A stretch of 23,945 nt of DNA, from contig JAYMTA010000816.1 in the NCBI GenBank assembly GCA_036897625.1, forward strand, positions 1-23,945, in the 5' to 3' direction. The number at the start of each line of letters is the position of its first letter. The stretch's first letter is position 1. The notes beneath the pieces are model-generated. The model ran no database searches. It saw only the letters and a list, made by a program, of their open reading frames with translations, and had not been told where the DNA came from. The position numbers were made by a program, and so were the translations under genes. Source of the DNA: Pelargonium cotyledonis (lineage: Eukaryota > Streptophyta > Magnoliopsida > Geraniales > Geraniaceae). This document shows positions 1 to 10,117 of the stretch, one piece after another.

Positions 1-87
1 GTAATATTAAAAACACACTAAATTATTTAGTAATTCTTAATTTTTGCAAAAAATGAAAACAAGACAATCATTTTAGAACGGAAAGAG
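1..87. mobile_element. End of a Stowaway-like MITE, cut by the window edge
   Basis: Positions 1-87 match the reverse complement of the left part of the MITE at 238-494. They share the AAGAATTAC and TTTAGTGTGTTT blocks and the end resembling CTCTTTCCGTTC next to a TA at 88-89. The other end lies outside the window. The copy is inverted relative to its neighbour and the two differ at several positions, so it looks old. Confidence 0.6.
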
Positions 88-237
88 TATAATATATGTT
101 CCCATAATAAAAACTTGCATACTATTGGTAAATTTTGTTTTTCTTGTGTGTTTCATTACATTTTAAAAATCATAGGCATTTGATTGAGGCAAGTCATGCA
201 ACGAGTTGTAATCTCATCTTCTCATTAAAAATAATTA

Positions 238-494
238 CTACCTCCGTCTCAAAATGAGTGTTTTGTTTCCATTTTTTTTTTTGTAAAAATTAAGAATTAC
301 AAGATAATTTAGTGTGTTTCTAATATAGTCCTCATTTTCCCACCTACACCCCATGTGCAAATCTGCCAATTTGCATAAGTGATAAGGATAATATGAGAAA
401 AACAATAATTTAATAACCTAAAAATAGAAACAAGACACTCATTTTGGGACAAATATTTTTGACAAACAGGATACTCATTTTGGAACGGAAGGAG
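238..494. mobile_element. Stowaway-like MITE, about 257 bp
   Basis: The left end (CTACCTCCGTCTCAAAATGA) and the reverse complement of the right end (CTCCTTCCGTTCCAAAATGA) form imperfect terminal inverted repeats. TA dinucleotides flank both sides (236-237 and 495-496), as expected for Tc1/mariner-derived Stowaway elements. A second ACTCATTTTGG block at 436-446 suggests a partial duplication of the right end. There is no coding capacity, so the element is non-autonomous. Confidence 0.7.
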
Positions 495-497
495 TAT

Positions 498-1004
498 ATC
501 TTATTATTTTCATATGTACTCACACTTAAAACTAAGGCTTTTTTTGTATCCATTTGCGGTATAAAAAGTATTTATAGATATACAACGTGTGGAAGGAATG
601 ACGAGATTGGTCGAAGATTATGTCGTGTGCATAACTACATGTCATAATGATTTCGTTTCCATTAAGATGATGCCGTGATTTTGAATGATTCGTGTTTATA
701 TCATTGGACTAACAATAGGGTGCACCTTACAAGAGAATTCAACCATTTGTTTGACATCCAGATACATCGCTATGTATTTTGAACGGTGAAGTTCTATACT
801 AGTTAGAGAGTGACGATCAAGGGTGAGTTGAGGACTCGAGCCGAGGTGGTTTCGAGTGTGTCAGAGGTGCTAGATAAATGCCCCGTGTTAAAGAGCTAGA
901 TTCTTATGCAGACAAGAAATCTAGAGGCCAATTCTAATTACATGCCTACCAATTCTGATGCCACAGTACGTTTGAATTAATAAGATTAACCAATTGTACA
1001 CTGA
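498..1004. other. Gene-free stretch upstream of the CHCH gene
   Basis: I see no coding region, RNA gene or clear repeat here. A short open frame at 444-647 overlaps the MITE, has no family resemblance and is taken as chance. The distal promoter of the gene starting at 1133 probably lies here. Confidence 0.5.
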
Positions 1005-1023
1005 CACGTGTTCACTCACGTCA
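1005..1023 (+). promoter_or_regulatory. G-box (CACGTG) plus ACGT-core element
   Basis: CACGTG at 1005-1010 is followed by TCACGTCA at 1016-1023, about 110-130 bases before the start codon at 1133. Closely spaced ACGT cores are typical binding sites for plant bZIP and bHLH factors (G-box/ABRE type). Placement and sequence are seen; binding is inferred. Confidence 0.45.
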
Positions 1024-1132
1024 TCAATCCCCCACCAGATCTCTCTACAAATACGAGGCTTCAGGGTTATATGGAGTTCAGTTCTCCACATCTCCAGAAC
1101 TTTCTACGACCCTTTCGCCGCCTCTAACGACC

Positions 1133-3540
1133 ATGCCTCGCCGCAGTTCCGGAGGTTAGCTTCCTTATCGCTCTCTCTATCTATGTTTATTTGTTCTATT
1201 GCTTCTGCTATTCACTCTGCTTGCTTGTTGACTTCGATTTGTTTGGTTTCTGAGAAAACTAGAGAAAATGGATTCGAAAATTTAAGTGGTTTGGGCGTTT
1301 ATGCTGGTCATAACTGGAACAGTAATGCTGTTTTGATTTTCTTCTTCTCTTGAAGTTGTTAGCTTTATTTAGTTTATGACCTGACTCGAGGTGTTTTTTG
1401 CTCCTAGAGTTGGTTCTCTTTGATTTAGAGAAGAATCACAGGGTTTTGTATTAGTTGAGCTTGAGACGTGAGCAATTAAATGAAAGCTTTACATAGTTGA
1501 TGATTTGATTCGAGGTTGTAGGGTTTTTGGTTTCATTTTTCCTCGTGTAGATTTGGTTTTGTTTTATTCATGGAAGAACCAAAGGGTTTTTAAGTAGTTG
1601 AGCTAGAGATGTGAAAAATGATGATGAAAGTTATATTGTTCCCATAAAGTTGTTAGCTTTACTTAGCTGATGACTTGACTTGAGGTATTTGGGTTTTTAG
1701 TTTCATTTGTCTTAATGTTGATGTTGTTCTGTTTGGTTCATGGAAGAACCGAAGGGGTTTTGTTTGTTGAGGTAGATATGTGAAAATGAAAGAAACATGG
1801 TTTTGATTCCCACAAAATTCTGTTGATAGCTCTAGTTGATGTTGTAGGGGTTTTAGTTTCATTTTCTTCATGTAGATTTGGTTTTGTTTGATTTATGGAA
1901 GAACCCAAGGGTTTTTCATTAGTTGAGGTAGAGATGTGAAAATAAAGCTAACATTGTTTTTTTTTTATTATTATCTTCATAAAGTTGTTCCCTTTATGTG
2001 GTAGATGATTTCTGTTGAGGTGTTAGGGTTTTTAGTTCCAATTTCTTCATGTAGATTTGTTTTTATTTGATTGATGGAAGAGCCCAGGTGAGTACTAGGG
2101 CATAGATGACCTGTGTATGATAAAAAATTGAACTAATGTAACTGTGGCCCATTAGTATCATTTGTGGTTTTTCAAATCCCATTTTATATATCTTTTCAGC
2201 TTGCGTCTTCTCAAAGGTCAATGGGGTTTGGATAAGGAGGTTGAATACCTTGTTGCTTGTTAAGTTTGAGTTTCCAGTAGATACTTTTAAAGTCTTTTTT
2301 TTTGCGTGTGTGCGCGCGCGCTAATATTCAGTTTCTGCGTGTAAGGTATCTAATGAGCTCATTATGACCTTGGTTTTAGATTTCATTTCTTCCCTTGTAC
2401 GCCTAATTTTCTTTGCAGCCTGAAATTTTATTGCCATGAGGCACTTAATATATAAAAATTGAATAGAAAAGACAGCCTTGAACAACTACTTGTTGACTAT
2501 ATTTCTGTTAGCTTTATCATTCTCGTTCAGGCTTGTAGAAATATAATTGGTGTGTCTATCAGTCAGTTGTATGCTCAAGGTCTATTTATCTCTCATGAGT
2601 TACTGAATGGTTTTATAATGTTATGCCAATATCTTCTGTTGTAGGAAGAAGCTCTCGCCCGGCCCCACGCCCGGCTGCTCGTTCAGCACCACCTCCACAA
2701 ACTGGTATACCAAATATTTGATACATGTACTGCTTGTCAAGAAATTTTGTGATAATATTTTTTTATTGACTTGTGTGTTTGTAATTTGATGTGCAGTCAA
2801 CCATGCTTCTCCTCCAGCTCCCGTTCAGGGAGGAGGTGGCGGATCCATGCTCGGAAGCATTGGCTCAACAATAGCTCAAGGTATGCAATGAAATTGTATT
2901 TTGCTCCACAAGGATTTGGTGCACGTGGTTTTTTTGTTGTGCATGTGTACAAGTTTGAAATCTTTTATCCTGCCCTCTTGAATTACAGGCTTGGCATTTG
3001 GCACTGGAAGTGCTGTGGCACACAGGGCTGTTGACGCTGTGATGGGTCCTCGCACCATTCAACATGAAACTGTTGTCTCTGAGGCTGCCGCACCTGCTTC
3101 AGCTCCCACAAACAGTTTCGGTGGATCTGATGCATGCAGCATTCACTCCAAGGCATTCCAAGATGTATGTATCATTTTTCTTTTGTTTCTTTCCTTGGAA
3201 TTGTTTGGTTGCCTCATGCTACCTAAGCAACTACATTATTATTTAACCATGTTTAATAGCCTTTTATTTAGTTTACTTGAACTTGTCTTATCCTTTGTGC
3301 CAATGGTTCATATTTGTTTGAAATCCTTGAAATCGAAACAGAATTCTTGATAGGAAAATGTGTCTATGGATATGCATGTGATTTCCAATATTTTACAATG
3401 TACTTTTCCTAACCTTTTTGCATTTTGTGGTTTCAATGTAGTGTGTGAACAACTTCGGGAGCGACATCAGCAAGTGTCAGTTCTACATGGATATGTTGGC
3501 CGAGTGCAAGAAGAACTCTTCTGGTATGTTGAGTGCCTAG
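1133..3540 (+). CDS. Twin CX9C mitochondrial protein (CHCHD2/CHCHD10, At12Cys-like)
   Basis: Five exons join in frame: 1133-1154, 2645-2704, 2797-2880, 2989-3164 and 3442-3540, giving 146 residues. All introns are GT-AG. The N-terminus is basic and rich in Pro/Ala/Arg (MPRRSSGG...), as in this family. A Gly-rich linker precedes a hydrophobic glycine segment (TIAQGLAFGTGSAVAHRAVD). The C-terminal CHCH domain has two CX9C motifs, C-SIHSKAFQD-C and C-QFYMDMLAE-C, which would form two disulfides after Mia40 import into the intermembrane space. Arabidopsis homologues (At12Cys) are linked to complex I dysfunction and stress signalling; that role is inferred here. The frame ends at TAG 3538-3540. 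A possible donor (TCTG/GTATGT) just before the stop could give an alternative C-terminus, but the open end fits the usual family length. Confidence 0.9.
1375..2100 (+). repeat. Five diverged tandem repeat units in intron 1 of the CHCH gene
   Basis: A block reading roughly GGAAGAACC-AAGGGTTTT, then AGTTGAG, then AGATGTGAAAAT, then TTTCATTTTCTTCATGTAGATTTGG recurs with unit anchors near 1429, 1572, 1742, 1898 and 2076. Spacings are about 143, 170, 156 and 178 bases. The units are imperfect, so the array is old. It fills most of the 1490-base first intron (1155-2644). Confidence 0.7.
2304..2321. repeat. Alternating GT/GC run (Z-DNA-prone)
   Basis: Eighteen bases of strict purine-pyrimidine alternation (GCGTGTGTGCGCGCGCGC) lie in intron 1 of the CHCH gene, immediately after a T-run. 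It stands out strongly from the AT-rich surroundings. Such runs can adopt Z-DNA in vitro; function here is unknown. Confidence 0.6.
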
Positions 3541-4095
3541 GTGCTGTCATCTTGTTTTGCTATTCAATGTGGAAGGGATTTTCCATTAATCATTTGGTTG
3601 TTCATCAATAGTTGTTACCGAAGGCTTTTTACGCCATTCAAACTTTGGGATCATTTAATTCCAAATTTGGTTCTATTGCAAACTTTTATCCATGGTATTT
3701 TGAATGTCAATAATACAAATGAGTTTGTGACATTGTGATGGAAGTGTGTTTAGGTCATGCAATTGCTTACATTTTGACCATGCCATGCCATTTTGTTATA
3801 TTTTCATTTGCACTGAAGTTGTTTATGAAGATGATATTAAACTTATCTTTGGACTTTGTAACATTATGCCATATACAAGCAATTAATGGGATTTTTGCAC
3901 AATCCAGAAGGTCTATTGTACTCCATTCCAAATGAGTGCTTTTTTTAGTTATGCATGAATTATATAAGTTAGTTACAAATATAACGACCTTGGAAAAAGT
4001 GCAACTAATAATGTAGTGGCCCAAATTGTAATGGGCTTCACCTTGAATAGTTGGAGGATCATCATGCCATTGAATTTTAAAACTTAAATATGGAC

Positions 4096-4155
4096 AATAT
4101 CAACGTTTAGTCTGTACCGATGGGTAATATCAACGTTTAGTCCGTACCGATGGGT
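4096..4155. repeat. Two perfect-period 30-bp tandem repeats
   Basis: Copies at 4096-4125 and 4126-4155 begin AATATCAACGTTTAGTC and differ only at 4112/4142 (T versus C). Near identity implies a recent duplication. The array directly abuts the A-box-like motif at 4158. Confidence 0.85.
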
Positions 4156-4195
4156 ATTGGCCGAGTGGTATAGACGCTTGTGCACATCCCTAAAG
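4156..4195 (+). mobile_element. Possible 5' remnant of a tRNA-derived SINE
   Basis: TGGCCGAGTGG at 4158-4168 resembles the A box of the internal pol III promoter, and the following TATAGACGCTTGTGCACATCCC resembles the head of plant SINEs. No B box (GGTTCGANNCC) follows within the next 60 bases, so at most this is a truncated head. No tRNA fold is present. Confidence 0.35.
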
Positions 4196-4519
4196 TTTAA
4201 CAATATGATTAATATAACCACCTTTAAATAAATAGACTATTTAAATCATATATGTCGATTTATTCATTTAAATTTAAACTTAAACTTAGTTTTAGAGTAC
4301 GAAAACATGAAATGTAAATTTAAACATAGATTGTTTTGTCACTTTGCACTAATAGGAGAGAAATCATTCCTCAAATAAATAAAACTAGTAGTCCATCTAT
4401 ACCTTTGTCATGTCATGAAACTACCTTACCTTGTGGGTGCCCCCCAAATAGATCATATTTACAAACAGTTCCATTATGTGATTATTCTAATGACAATGAA
4501 ATATGAATGTGACAAATAA

Positions 4520-7500
4520 TCACAACCCGCCTTTGAGAAAGCTGGTGCACAGCCTCTGCCATGCTTCCCTGTCTGGCTCACATGCCACCAACTTGGCCTT
4601 GGCCTCCTCCACTTGAGTCTCCTACACATTTTGGTTTCCGACAAATGAATGAGTTATGATATGCCACTTCAATTAACCCATTTTGCTCTCAGTCACTAGC
4701 TCAGAAGCCAGAGCTGATGATAGCTTAAGGTTTTGGGTCCAATTCTTTCACTCGACCCGCACGAGGTGTGAATATGCATATGTGCGAGTTGGTCAGGTTG
4801 GATCGAGAGTTTTATGTACAAAATGTGCAGGAGAGCACGGGCATGCCCAACCCAACAAGCAAATTTCTAATGTTAATCTCGATCACACAATCAATATGTG
4901 AGCCCAATTTTGGATGCCCAGTGTTAGTGTAGAGCTGGCAATTTGAGTTTTAGGTCGGGTTTCAAATCATTTATATGTTTGGGTTGAAAAGAGATGACCC
5001 GAACCCAACCCAACCCACAAGATGTGCAAGATTGCTGAGGTTTGGGTCCAATTACCAACTCTACACCAGCTGGTCCAAATTATAATTACAATGGATGCTA
5101 AAGAAATGTTCATTTGGAATGGTGTGTGTGTGTATATATATACCGTGATAAGGTTTCGCTGGAGAAGACGATCAGCAATGTTGAGAAGAATGTCCTTAGT
5201 GTACTCAGGGTGACCCTGGATGCCCATTATGTGATCACCGTACATGAACATTTCGACCCTTGTCTTCTCCGAACATGCCATCACCTCAGCTTTCAGCGGG
5301 AGTTCCCAAACCTACGACATACGTATTCAAACATTTCACATGACATAAAAGAAATCAATAATTGGGTGCTCTACCAAGTTACGTCTCTGACTGAAAATAC
5401 CTCATCTTGATGGAACTCAATCACTGAGAGCAGTGCTGGAATTTTGAAGGACGAGAATCGCTTTGACGATGCTGACAATTGAAGAGTCGTGATTCCAATG
5501 TCCCATCCAGAGCTGTTCCTGCCCGTCTTTCCTCCCAATGCTCGGCACAATATCTGGAAAAGATCAAATATCACTTACAAATCAGCAACTGCTTTAACAT
5601 GTTTTGCTTTTGAAACCACTTAAAGAATCCAATAAGATCACCATCAACAACTATTGCATTTAGTACAAGTAAAACACTTATTTGTTGATTGCACTATAAT
5701 TTATTGGAGTCGTAAAGCTCTGACTATCAGGGCACTCAACAAAACAGCTTTTACCAAAAAAGAAAATGCCAATTATGTTAATGGACTTCATGTCTGGATC
5801 CAATAGGGGCAAACTTTATTGCATTCCATGTTACAAAAGTACATATAATCAGCCTAAAACAAGGGTCAAGTTATCACCAAGAATTGTGATCAGCCAGCCA
5901 CAATATTTAACAATACGATGAATTCATAATGTCCAATAGCATAAGTTAATCGTGCAATAGGTTCGGGTGAGAGAAACAAACTCTTACAAAAGCATGGGTA
6001 GTGTTGCAAACATAGATAATCCTAAACATATCCCACAACAGTAAGAATCTAGCACTAGACGACCCTTATTTTCTAATGTTTAAGTGATGATATTATGAGC
6101 AGGTCCATCTCCACCGTTAAAATTATTTGATTTATGTAAGTTTTACACGTATACTGAAAAATGTGGCAGTCTTGTTTTGGAGTATAGTCAAGATGTGCAC
6201 GCTACAATCCAAACCTATCAAACTAAAATAATATAGAGGAGATATCCAATAAGATACCAACAATCTCATTGATTTATGCCTTTATTAAGCAATAAGAAAC
6301 ACAGTGCAAGATGGCATGAGAAACAATAAAAAAAGGCAGAGTCAGAAACCAGAGGCTAAAAATATGCAAAATGTGCATGCATGCCCATTTTTAAATTATT
6401 GTACAGACCTTTATTCATTTTTAAAAGCTGATTATCAATTCAAATCCCATTGCCTAATAAATTATTGGTGGCTTAGGAGCTTCTCAGCCTATCAAACTAT
6501 TAAAACTATTAGCTAAACTAATATTGGGCAGTAATCATGCAATAATACAATTTGCAACACAGAATGACTGTACTTGTCACGTTACTCGCAACTGAATAAA
6601 ACACAATCAACTCACCAGAACACACTCCGACCCAAATTCCGTAACTACTAACCAATAGCTCGTGAGGATATTGGTTTTGATCATAATATCACTGCGTGAA
6701 AGTTAAAAGTAGTAGTAATTATTCCGGAGACATTAACAAAATGAACTCCATTTATGAGTGGTTCTATGCAGAGTGTACAAACAATCTGAACTGTCACCAT
6801 GTGCAACAATATATGGATCAAAACACATGAATGCCCCTGCACAAAGCCCCACACCCCATAAATGTCCAACTTGGCATGAGGTTTACATTAAAGTAGGTAA
6901 AACAACAAAAAAAATTAGAAGCCATCTAGTTTCCTTCATTTTTTATCCGTTGAAGCTAATTTACACCACCCAAATAACAAAAAAATTATACTTGATCCTT
7001 AAAACTATCATTTATTTTATAGAACGGCATTTTTATTCTCTCTGTCAAATAATCGTCTCATGTGCGAGGCATTGGCCAAATTAGCCGAGTCTATAAACTT
7101 CACTAACAAATCAACATAATTGATTTGAAATTACCCTTCAAAAAGATTTCTCTGGACCCTGGATATCCATATCCATCTCCGTCACCAGTCACCATAAATA
7201 ACAAAATTGTGAGATGATCCAAAATCATACAGTACATACTGACCACTTCATAGACAAAATCTCATAGAAGGGACCACAGTACCACACAGCAACACTTCTA
7301 AACGACTCGGTCATATCAATATTTCTTTGCATTTTTTCATTTAAGGTTAAAGTTTTCACAAATCAATTAACTATACATGCATATTATAGATCTTCCAACT
7401 AGTTTTAAGCTATCATTGATTCTTGTACTGTTCATTTCCATTCTTTCAGTGTCCTAATATGCTTTTAGACCCATATGACAGTCATTTCACAATTTTCCTT

Positions 7501-8480
7501 TGTGTTTTCATATTTAAAGTTAAGAGTTTTGACAAACCATCCAACTATACAATTATATTATAATTGATCTTCCAAGTTTCAACCAGTTTAAAGCTAAAAT
7601 TAGTTCTTTTATTATTCATTTTCATTATTTAGTGTCGTAAGCTATTACTTTTATATAATTTCACGAATGCCGATATGCTTCTAGACACTAACTATTGATG
7701 TTGATTTTAAAAGTAATAGAAAAAAAAATCAAGCATTATATTGTATTGTTTTGATGCACATTCATAATTTTATTTATTTCATTAAATTATTAATTAATTT
7801 TTACTACTGAAATTGATATATGTTCTCTGTTTTTCTGGACAAAAATGGGAACAAACTTACAGTTGAATACAGCAAAGAAATGCAAATCAATCAATCAACA
7901 ATTAACAAACAAAAGTAAATACCTGATGTCCAAAGCAAATGTTGATAACTTTTTTTCTTCAACGAATCCAATGAAGCATTGTATGTGTGTATAGCTTATG
8001 AAGAACATTGATAATTTTAACTATTTTATTAATTAATTAATTTATTGTTACTCCCAAAATTGACATATGTTCTCCGTTTTTCAGGACAAAAATAGGAACA
8101 AGCTGACAGTTGTTCACAGCAAAAAATGCAAATCAATCAATCAACAGTTTCAAATTCAGAAAACCAAATACCTGATGTCCAAAGCAAATGCCGAGAACTT
8201 TCTTCTTCAACGAATCCAATCTCTTGAGCAAGCACAGCAGCTTGCAGATCCAAGGATCATTTCCGTGAGCGTCGTTGCAGCTTCCGGTGATCACGAATCC
8301 GTCGTAGGATGCGATCTCGTCGTCGGCGGGAACCCCCCCGCCACCGACTCGAACCATGTCCCAGGTCTCGCCTTCCTCGCTCAGCATTCTGACGAAGACG
8401 CCGAAATAGCCTCCGTACATCTTCTTCACGTACTCCGAATCCTCCGCGCACACCAGAACTGCGAATCTCTTCCCCTCCAT
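4520..8480 (-). CDS. GGP: Gamma-glutamyl peptidase-like class I glutamine amidotransferase
   Basis: Four exons join in phase 0: 8172-8480, 5401-5553, 5144-5311 and 4520-4621, giving 243 residues, normal for plant GGPs. All introns are GT-AG. The nucleophile elbow GICFGHQ places Cys99; GHPEY places His188 and Glu190, completing a Cys-His-Glu triad. Other family marks are YGGYFGVF near the start, DGFVITGS around residue 60, ALGGKTGR after the elbow, and the C-terminal CEPDREAW...FLKGGL. The family includes cytosolic GGP1/GGP3 of Arabidopsis, which cleave gamma-Glu from glutathione and glutathione conjugates; activity here is inferred. Start: ATG at 8480 is the first in frame and matches family N-termini (MEGKRFAVLV). 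Intron 1 is 2.6 kb and repeat-rich. It is convergent with the CHCH gene and shares its strand with the dehydrogenase gene upstream. Confidence 0.93.
4927..5066. mobile_element. 140-bp MITE (hAT-like ends) in GGP intron 3
   Basis: GTGTAGAGCTGGCAATTTG at the left and CCAATTACCAACTCTACAC at the right form near-perfect terminal inverted repeats (GTGTAGAGYTGGYAATT). TAGAGCTGGCAA-type ends are common in plant hAT-derived MITEs. I see no clear 8-bp target duplication. Related ends occur at 10430 and 13350. Confidence 0.6.
5122..5142. repeat. TG/TA microsatellite overlapping a splice donor
   Basis: A (GT)n run passing into (AT)n lies directly against the 5' splice site of GGP intron 3. On the minus strand exon 3 ends at 5144 and the intron begins GTATATATATACACACAC. 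Length changes here would alter the bases next to the donor. Confidence 0.75.
7330..7690. repeat. Diverged tandem duplication in GGP intron 1
   Basis: Blocks at about 7330-7470 and 7503-7690 share the order TTTAAGGTTAAAGTTTT, CAACTATACA, TATTATA-GATCTTCCAA, TTCATTT(T)CATT, AGTGTC and ATGCTT-TAGAC. They have many substitutions and small indels. No coding content was seen. Confidence 0.55.
7788..7972 (-). pseudogene. Partial duplicate of the GGP exon 1 / intron 1 junction
   Basis: This block is a diverged copy of 8028-8220. It includes the last ~50 bases of exon 1 (7923-7972), the donor CATCAG/GTATTT and ~135 bases of intron. The codons for the nucleophile elbow (ICFGHQ) survive, but a T-run is one base longer than in the true exon (AAC-T7-CTTC versus AACTTTCTTCTTC), which breaks the frame, and nothing upstream of the fragment matches exon 1. 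It lies inside intron 1 of the working gene, in the same orientation. Confidence 0.75.
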
Positions 8481-10117
8481 TGTCGCTCTCTCTGGAAACT
8501 GTGGAGCTTTCTCACTCTAAAAAACGGTTGAGATTTTAGAGAGAGAAAGTGAGAGAAGCTGCTGATAGATAGATTGTATTGGCTTTGGCTTCTCTCAATG
8601 GACGAAATGTGGGTTTTTTGAGGAATATTTAAAGATGTGGGGGGGTTTTGGAAATTAGGCACTTTTGGAATTTTAATTATGGAAATTATATTTTCAGTTA
8701 GTGGTCCATTAATCAATTAACTCATTAAATATAATTTAAATTTATTTTCATGAATTTGTAAATCTGAAACTGTCACAATATTTCTTGAGGGAAAAATATT
8801 CAATAGGGTCCCTGAATTTTTCTAGTCAGATTAAATTTTTTCTCTAAATTAATTTTTTTCTGAATATGTTCCAAAAAAATGGTAAAAAAAATGCTGATTT
8901 GCAAAAAATAAATAAATAAATAATATTGTTTGATCATTTCCATCTCAAAATTTAATAATTGGTGACAAGTGTTTGTCATGCAAATTGCAATTGTTTGTTT
9001 TTTTTTTTCATATTATTTGTTACATCAACATTTACGGAAGATAATTTTATGTCAAAATATAAAAGTTCACGAACCATTATTTTTGCTATATTGTTCACTA
9101 AATTTCATAAGCATATAATATTTTTTTCTACCGATCGATTTGCAATTTCAAGATATATTTTTATTGTTCTTATTTGTCATCTAAGGAAAAGTTTTTAATT
9201 TATTTTAAAAAGGTTTTGTTTAAAAAAAATAAACATTATTATTTATTTATGGAAAATGGAATCTGGCAGAGTTTATGGCCGAATTTCAGGCAAAGATTGG
9301 AACAAAGAATTTTATGAATTTATGGTAAATGAAATCTGGCTGGATTTATGACCAAATTAGAGGCCAAAATGTTGATAGTTTTCCTAATTTTCTACTTTAT
9401 TTGGAAAATAAAAACAAAATAATGTTAAGGAAACTCAGGTTCTTTTCCTTGAAATGCACAGTGCTTAAGAAACAATTATTTGAATGGAAATGTTAATATA
9501 AAATGAACAATGCTATATGTACAAAAAGATGTGTCAACAAATAAAATATGACATACCAAGTATTCTTTAGTGATTTGGCACAATCACAATATGTCACATG
9601 TACAATATGTCTAATAAATAGAGCGCTCTGCCTGCGTCAAAAATTTATAGAAGAGTGGTGATATCATATACGTCAGGTTGTTATTCGTTAAAATTAATTT
9701 TAAACTACAAAAAATAAAATATATATTCATCACGTAAGCTGACACGTCATTTTATACAATTTTTTTTTGTAAATTTAGCATTTTTCATATAAAATTCACT
9801 TTATTGACTTGTATGTATGTATTCTATACACGTAAAGCTGTCAAGTTTTTACATAAAAATATCTTTTTATTTGGTATGAAAATCACCCATTAAAAATAAA
9901 AACCAAATACTACAAATTTTAACACAATTGCATTTCTTGAGACTTAAACCCAAAAAATGCAGCTGCAATGAAACATGGTAGTTATAGTATTAGTTTTAGA
10001 GTAACTTTCTAAAAATAGATGTTTTATTTATAGCATAGCTGTGGGATTTATTGAAGTGCTCATGTAAGGTTGGTTCACAAAGTATTTGTCATCAACTACA
10101 AGTTTCTTCTAACACTA
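8481..10117. other. Intergenic region: GGP promoter and MMSDH 3' flank
   Basis: The side next to 8480 holds the GGP 5' leader; a TTTAAATA motif on the minus strand near 8622-8630 is a possible TATA box. The rest is very AT-rich. A diverged direct repeat at about 9244-9297 and 9315-9370 (TTTATGG, AAATG-AATCTGGC) was noticed. Open frames here, such as 8959-9198, look like chance. No gene recognised. Confidence 0.5.
10023..10028 (-). terminator. Likely poly(A) signal of the MMSDH gene
   Basis: AATAAA on the minus strand, 90 bases after the stop codon at 10118-10120, is at a normal distance for a plant near-upstream element. Only the motif and spacing support this. Confidence 0.4.

Larger units (their letters stand above)
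3541..4519. other. Convergent intergenic region between the CHCH and GGP genes
   Basis: This region holds the 3' ends of the plus-strand CHCH gene and the minus-strand peptidase gene. No coding region was recognised. It contains a lone MITE-like end at 3919-3942 (TACTCCATTCCAAATGAGTG, like the ends at 236-260), a 30-bp tandem repeat at 4096-4155 and a tRNA A-box-like motif at 4158-4168. I found no clear poly(A) signal for either gene. Confidence 0.5.

Noticed and set aside
444..647. Short plus-strand open frame of 67 codons
   Set aside because: It begins inside the MITE, has no family resemblance and no sign of coding composition.
994..1353. 119-codon open frame covering the CHCH promoter and exon 1
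   Set aside because: It overlaps the real first exon in another frame and continues into the intron; the spliced CHCH reading is far better supported.
4156..4230. Possible tRNA gene (TGGCCGAGTGGT motif)
   Set aside because: No B box, no acceptor stem and no cloverleaf; kept only as a possible SINE remnant.
8067..8531. 154-codon plus-strand open frame
   Set aside because: It is antisense to GGP exon 1, whose minus-strand product is a clear family match.
8959..9198. 79-codon open frame in AT-rich intergenic DNA
   Set aside because: The Phe/Ile-rich product is what AT-rich DNA gives by chance; no recognisable motif.
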